Positions 60,101 through 64,000 of a DNA stretch of 64,000 nt are shown piece after piece; position 1 is the first letter of the stretch, and every line of letters starts with the position of its first letter. The notes below the pieces were generated by a model. That model did no database searches, was not told where the DNA came from, and worked only from the letters and a program-made list of their open reading frames with translations. The position numbers were made by a program, and so were the translations under genes. The DNA is from Heliocidaris erythrogramma (taxonomy: Eukaryota; Echinodermata; Echinoidea; Camarodonta; Echinometridae): the NCBI GenBank assembly GCA_025617745.1, contig CM046866.1, forward strand, positions 12,035,725 to 12,099,724, in the 5' to 3' direction.

Positions 60101-60581
60101 CGGCTGCTGATGAATGAAGAAGATGATGAGGAGGAGGAGGAGGAGGATGATATTGATGGTGGTGCACATGGTGTTGCCGGTCCTGCTGATGTTGATAAAT
60201 GATGAAGATGAGGAAGATAAGGATTGAGAAGGAGGATGATGATGGTGCTGGTGGTGATGATTATGAATGATGATGGAGATGAGACAGAGGATGAGGATGA
60301 TGATAATTGATGATGACGATGATGACTATCATATTGATAGTTATGATGATGATGATGATATGATTATGATGGAATTGTATGAAATTTATCCATCTAAACA
60401 GTTCCTTAATTGGATTTCCTCAGATATCTCGTCACTCACACAGCTAGAGCCGCTAACATCTTGTCCACATCTACGACAACTTGATCTCTCCGGCAGTCCT
60501 GTTAGTGACCTCGAGCTGTTCAGGTCAAAGGTCAAAGAACTTCTTCCTCAACTTACAATCCTCAATAGTGAAGCACTATGA
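48163..60581 (+). CDS. RABGGTA: Rab geranylgeranyltransferase alpha subunit, 11 of 12 exons
   Basis: With the beta subunit and REP, this enzyme attaches geranylgeranyl groups to Rab C-terminal cysteines, in the cytosol. Exons: 48163-48273, 50810-50934, 51641-51828, 54783-54980, 55540-55623, 56332-56510, 57113-57239, 57862-58002, 58899-59122, 59793-59991, 60424-60581. All phases agree and give 577 residues plus TGA; with the missing Met, 578 (human 567). The first exon here starts CATGGTCGA, His-Gly-Arg in frame, so the ATG is in an unplaced upstream exon. Residues 40-240 hold prenyltransferase-alpha repeats ([10 protein letters not shown] 106-115, HCWDYRRF 144-151, NYSSWHYR 177-184, SAWFYHRW 225-232). 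About 238-385 is the Rab-GGTase insert domain. The C-terminus, about 461-578, has leucine-rich repeats ([19 protein letters not shown]). Introns carry many repeats. Confidence 0.95.
48657..50322. mobile_element. Element with ten about 150-bp tandem units in RABGGTA intron
   Basis: The ends TGTATCCCCCGGC and GCCGGGGGATACA are inverse. Between them is a GCC-triplet tract (48706-48732). About ten units of CACATTTCTCAACGGATTTT...GGTGATGCTGCC...CGTCTTTTATAGGGTCAAAG follow, at roughly 150-base spacing (48771, 48917, 49085, 49241, 49391, 49545 and on). Frames inside repeat [13 protein letters not shown] peptides and are not genes. Small inverted tips around a tandem core recall non-autonomous Helentron-like or pearl elements of invertebrates, but that is conjecture. 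Confidence 0.8.
50555..50706 (+). mobile_element. LINE 3' tail fragment in RABGGTA intron
   Basis: The frame [18 protein letters not shown] resembles the closing residues of LINE ORF2 (family form VV-A-SVN-FK-RLDKHW). It is followed by a TGTGATGATG microsatellite tail. Very short, and the family is not assignable. Confidence 0.5.
51985..52215. mobile_element. Dispersed repeat fragment (TATATAGCGCC type)
   Basis: ATATAGCGCCAAGTCCACTC and AAGGCGC near the start, and GGCTATTCCATAATTTAGGA near 52141, resemble repeats common in marine invertebrates. A similar phrase, GGAATTCCATAATTTAATAG, occurs near 15494 inside the hAT-like element. Limits are uncertain. Confidence 0.45.
52339..54535. mobile_element. 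Element with six about 325-bp tandem units in RABGGTA intron
   Basis: The ends GCTCACCTGAG (52339) and CTCAGGTGAGC (54525) are inverse. The head has GTCGTGCGTCGTCCG repeats. Six units follow, with CATGATCGGAATTC at 52461, 52793, 53123, about 53449, 53771 and 54092, so the period shrinks from 332 to 321 bases, mostly through G-run length. Units are nearly identical. A degenerate seventh part ends near 54500. Minus-strand frames repeating [14 protein letters not shown] are array products. GAGCTCACCTGAGC-type repeats are widespread in marine invertebrates. Confidence 0.85.
55895..56071. mobile_element. Foldback MITE in RABGGTA intron
   Basis: ATGGGGTGTTGCAAGAAAGT mirrors ACTTTCCTGTAACACCCAT. 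Inner GATTGATTGCAAGTTGC mirrors GCAATTTGCAATTGATTGC. About 177 bases. Confidence 0.8.
56527..56672. mobile_element. MITE related to 59234-59350
   Basis: GGGGCATTTCATCAAATGTCTTG at the left and GACAAGTTTTATGAAACAGGGCCC at the right. It shares TTTCAGTAGCTTATAACA and AACAGGGC words with the element at 59234-59350 in opposite orientation. It begins 17 bases after the exon 7 donor. Confidence 0.6.
57293..57461. mobile_element. TA-flanked MITE, GTTATAA family copy 1
   Basis: The tips CAGTTGAACCTGGTTATAA and TTATAACGAGGTTCCACTG are bordered by TA. It is a sister of the copy at 63001-63175. It lies in the RABGGTA intron after the 57113-57239 exon. Confidence 0.85.
59234..59350. mobile_element. Small palindromic MITE in RABGGTA intron
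   Basis: GGCCCTGTTTCATACAACTTG mirrors AAGTTTTAGGAAACAGGGC, and TTATCAATAACAAG mirrors the GATAACAAG part. About 117 bases. Confidence 0.75.
60021..60375. repeat. GAT/GGT triplet microsatellite in last RABGGTA intron
   Basis: Long imperfect GAT, GGT, GAG and GAA triplets fill most of the final intron, between leucine-rich-repeat exons. They give poly-Val, poly-Asp and poly-Met frames that are not coding. The acceptor at 60421-60423 follows within 50 bases. Confidence 0.9.
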
Positions 60582-60959
60582 TGGATTGTTTCAATTAGGT
60601 CTGTGCTATTCTGAAGTGCAAATAATAAGCCAAGCTTAATCATTTTAGTACTGGTATGTGATGCTTGTAGAGAATTTAATGGGAGGAAAATATACACATT
60701 CTAAATCATGATTAATCTTTCTATAATATGGTAATCTTGCGACTGTAGTGGTCATTTGTCTACCTAAAGAAGACTGTATTTCCTTTTAACCCCTTCTAGG
60801 TGGCAAATCCTTTTGTGTCTTGACCAAGAATGGCTAGATTTCTTTTTCCTTTAGCAGAAACAGGTACCTTCAGTATGAGGTTTGTTCCCTTATACCAAAA
60901 AGTATATATTTCATACCCCATCTGGCATTGAATCAAAGCACAATCGGAAATCTTGACAA
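60582..60959. other. RABGGTA downstream region
   Basis: Presumed 3' untranslated and flanking DNA. No canonical AATAAA was seen in the first 380 bases after the stop, so the transcript end is not placed. Confidence 0.4.
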
Positions 60960-61203
60960 TAGACCGCTTCGGTGATGTATGCAAATTTTATACATACCTT
61001 TCAAACAAAGGTTGTTCTTGACAACCTGAAAGCTTGCCGGAGGCTTGCCGGACATAGCAACAAGTAATGTATGCAAACTGGATTCTAAGCATTGAAGCTC
61101 ATTTATAAAAAGCAGGTTAATGGAATAGCTCGTCACTAGGTGCTCAGAGAATATATGTGCAAAAATTTGTGCATAAATTTGTATACATTACAGAAGCAGT
61201 CTA
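60960..61203. mobile_element. MITE, family C copy 2
   Basis: The tips TAGACCGCTTCGGTGATGTA and TACAGAAGCAGTCTA are inverse. The interior (CTTGACAACCTGAAAGCTTG, ACATAGCAACAAGTAATGTA) is the reverse complement of family C copy 1 at 34411-34642. Confidence 0.8.
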
Positions 61204-62340
61204 TTGTTCACAAACTTTGTGGCACTGAAGGGGCTAATAGGCAGTGTTGGATTCTCCTGTTATAAGATAACAAAGGTAGAACATTTATTTACCCTTTGAA
61301 AATACATGGTGAAAAAATCAGTTAAAAGAGAAAGAGAATTATCGGTGAGATTATATATATGCTGACATTGGTAAGGAATTCCATTGAAATTCCCCCCTCT
61401 AGTTATGATGGTAGATCTATCTATGATTTTGTGGTTAACCCCTACCATGCCGTGGTGCCCCAAATCGTGCCCCCAAATTTGAGTGTTGAACATTTCGTTT
61501 ATGCTCAGAATGGCTTGAAATTATTCCTCATTACAGAAACCTGCACCTTCATTATAATGTTTGTTCCTATGCAATATATCTTGAAACTCATTGAAAGTTA
61601 ATATTTCACATCTTGAAAATTTATTTTGGACAGTTGCTCAAAAATCAGGTGGCATGGAAGGGGTTAAGGCTGATGTTGAAGCTGAAGCAAAAAATCTGAA
61701 AACCTACCATCTCCTGACACAATGTAAACTAATCATTGGTTTGGTATCAGGGTATAGTCAAGGAGATGAATGGTTTCACTGATTATTTGACTTCTGGTAT
61801 TTACCTTCACGGTGGTAGATAAGTATTTTTACAAAGCTCAATTTATGTAATCATGACATCTTACTGTTGTTAAACCAGAAATTTTGTTGTGCAGGAAACA
61901 AATTTTGCGAGTGGTCGAGATTCGCAAAAGTTTCATACCCCGAAATAATAAAATCACAAGTGAAACAAACAAAATTTTTTTGCAATTTGCGAAAGCTCCT
62001 TACTGCAAACCTGACTGCAGTTAACATTCCACGAAAGTTTTATGAACGTTTCTGGTTTACAGTATATGTAAATAAACTTGTTAATGCAAAATTTTCCAAA
62101 CATTTGATTTCATCCATAAGTTACTGGAAAACATGTATTTACATCTCAATCCATAGAATTCAGGATTTTTAAGAACAGAATATGATGCAAACACCTGTGT
62201 TGTCAGTTGATTGCTTCATATCTCAACCTTTAAAGTGTATCTACATGTACTTGCTTCAGAACATGTTTACACAGTACAACTGTTTTATGAGGCAGGTGCG
62301 CAAAACATGAAACAAATACTGGGATTCAGCTTGTCCACTC
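61204..62340. other. No gene recognised
   Basis: AT-rich flank. AATAAA words at 61946-61951 and near 62069 could be poly(A) signals but nothing ties them to RABGGTA. Open frames resemble no family. Confidence 0.4.
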
Positions 62341-62994
62341 TTAAAGGACAATTAACCCCACGTGATATTCTAGATGCACCTATTGTCTGCTACGTCTTTC
62401 CATGGAGGCTGCCATTTTGTGCATGACACGGATCATTAGGTACCATATGCATTGATAATAGCCTACCTTTACAACAGATACGTCGCTTTGTTCTGATTGT
62501 ATTACGATTGTTATTGGCCATGGGCCTAGATAATTGACGACCCATGAGTTCTAATAGCCATCCTGTAAAGCAGATTCCTCGCTTTGTTTTGGTATTGTTA
62601 CGATTGTCTCCGTCCTTGACGTCAATTCTCCGTCCTTGACGTATATTTTTTATGAAGTATATTTTTTATGCACAAATTAAGACCTTTTAAAAAATATATA
62701 AAACTAAACTTACATTTCAGAATATGTGACTTTATCTAATATATATTTGTCCTCTAAAAATCAATTACAAGTTAACGATGAAGGAAATTTTACTTGGGAT
62801 GAAAAATATGTTCGTGTACACATAAAGTAATGGCAGCCCCCTTATTATTGCTAGCAGACGATAACTTGGCTGGAAAATAGTGATTTATATCTATATCCTG
62901 TGTTTTTACATGAAATTGCATGTATCAAATAAGAGGCATATACTACACCATTCAAAATAAGCTAATTCATACGCTGAGGTTAATTTCCCTTTAA
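62341..62994. mobile_element. TTAA-flanked MITE, family D copy 2
   Basis: It starts TTAAAGGACAATTAACCCC and ends GAGGTTAATTTCCCTTTAA. The interior shares CCATGGAGGCTGCCATTTTG and AATGGCAGCCCCCTT with 45319-46230. A tandem CTCCGTCCTTGACGT pair lies near 62606-62642. Confidence 0.8.
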
Positions 62995-63000
62995 GGAATT

Positions 63001-63175
63001 CAGTGAAACCTCGTTATAAAGAAAACTGTTATAACAAACTCTCGTTATAACAAGGTCATATTACCGTTCCCATTTCTGTGTATTCTATGGTTTTTTAGCC
63101 CTGATATAACAGGGTTTCGATATAAAGCAATAATTTCCATGGTCCCAAGAAGTTTGTTATAACGAGGTTTCACTG
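63001..63175. mobile_element. TA-type MITE, GTTATAA family copy 2
   Basis: The tips CAGTGAAACCTCGTTATAA and TTATAACGAGGTTTCACTG are inverse. TA follows the right tip, while the left border is TT, probably a mutated TA. It starts six bases after the TTAA element ends. Confidence 0.8.
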
Positions 63176-63715
63176 TAGTACACTATTTAGATATTTATAC
63201 TTTGTTTAGTGGTTTGACATAAATTCTTCCAACAATATTTGCATCAGGCTTTATTTTGTCAGGATTTAGTGGTAGGATTGGGGTTGCAATTCGGATTTAG
63301 GTTAAGGGGGGGGGGGGGGGGGGGGGGTCAGGTATAGTGTTTGATACAGGGTTGACGTTGAAAATTCAATAAATGTAAGAAATTGTTGGCAGAGCAATGG
63401 TCACCAGAGCCCATGTCAAACAGTCTTTGCAATATACCTGATTCCAAAGCAATCTGTTCATATGATGTATGTTTGATGTGCTTGTGATTCTTGACTTTGT
63501 AATGTAATTATCATGTATATATATATATATATGTGCTTATGTAGTATGTATTTGAATCAAAAATGATATTCCAAATGTTAATAATGTTTCATTTTGTGGA
63601 GTAAAGTTAATGTGCTATGACATTAATGTAAAAATTCTGTGATTATGTGATGATATGGAGGATTATTAAATGAATATAAAAGAAAGAGTAATATCTATGT
63701 GGTTTCTCCTTAATT
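63176..63715. other. No gene; contains G run and AT repeat
   Basis: A run of 22 G lies at 63306-63327 and an AT dinucleotide tract near 63514-63532. Nothing else is recognised. Confidence 0.5.
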
Positions 63716-64000
63716 TCTCCTTTGAGAGAGACATAGGATCAGAGAACAAGGAGGGGTAAACAAGGCAGAGAAACAAAGGAGACAAACAAGAGAAGAACAT
63801 GAGAGAGAGAGAGAGAACCCAGAAAGAAAGAAAGAAGCATAGTAAAAGAGAAAAAAAAGAGAAAGAAACAAAGGGAGGTGAGAGAGAGAGAGAGAGAGAC
63901 AAAGGGTGATGAGACAAAGGGTGATAAACAAGATAGAAAGAATGACTGATGAAATGCAAACGAGAGAAGAACATGAGAGAGAGAGAGAAAGAAGGAAGAA
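63716..64000. repeat. GA-rich microsatellite region
   Basis: Imperfect GA, GAAA and GAGA repeats to the window end, including a duplicated phrase GAGAGAAGAACATGAGAGAG (about 63790 and 63964). Minus-strand Ser/Leu/Phe-rich frames are artefacts. Confidence 0.85.

Noticed and set aside
63666..63974. Ser/Leu/Phe-rich minus-strand frame
   Set aside because: Translation of a GA-rich microsatellite.

Overview
This is a eukaryotic window: intron-bearing genes with GT-AG junctions, very dense non-coding repeats, SINEs, LINE and LTR-retrotransposon remnants, and many MITE-like inverted-repeat elements. The two host genes and the repeat style (abundant short TTAA- and TA-flanked elements, long poly(C)/poly(G) runs, tRNA-derived SINEs, a very large foldback element) fit a marine deuterostome, most likely an echinoderm such as a sea urchin. 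The organism is an inference, not something the sequence states.

Two host genes can be reconstructed exon by exon. CDT1, the replication-licensing factor, lies on the minus strand from 31401 down to 23341. Its ten exons are phase-consistent and give 694 residues. It begins with a textbook PCNA-dependent degron, followed by the geminin-binding and MCM-binding winged-helix domains. RABGGTA, the alpha subunit of Rab geranylgeranyltransferase, lies on the plus strand. Eleven exons from 48163 to 60581 encode everything except the initiator methionine, which must sit in an upstream exon I could not place. The genes are divergent, with their 5' ends about 17 kb apart, and that gap is filled almost entirely by repeats.

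Layout. 1-23.3 kb is intergenic: a decayed CR1/Jockey-type LINE (3.6-5.7 kb), a mosaic of nested MITEs (6.1-13.1 kb), hAT-like elements (14.2-15.8 and 22.5-22.9 kb) and further TTAA- or TA-flanked elements (18.9-21.9 kb). 23.3-31.4 kb is CDT1, with a LINE fragment and a MITE-interrupted SINE in its introns. 31.4-36.6 kb is a cluster of palindromic MITEs, an inverted SINE pair (one with a head resembling SRP/7SL RNA) and a foldback element built of near-palindromic short repeats. 36.8-44.5 kb is a giant foldback element of about 7.7 kb. Its arms carry arrays of about 216-bp units, a tRNA-like module at each end, and a 20-bp motif that is also found at the termini. 45.3-47.9 kb holds another TTAA element, an LTR, and a Ty3/gypsy integrase tail fused to a PHD finger. 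48.2-60.6 kb is RABGGTA, whose introns hold two repeat elements with long internal tandem arrays. The rest, to 64 kb, is repeats.

The strongest observations for follow-up are the giant foldback element, a recurring group of elements with TTAAAG...CTTTAA ends, the 7SL-like SINE head, a pair of precise hairpins at 12.25-12.38 kb, and the integrase-PHD fusion. No rRNA gene, CRISPR array, bacterial operon or intact transposase was seen.
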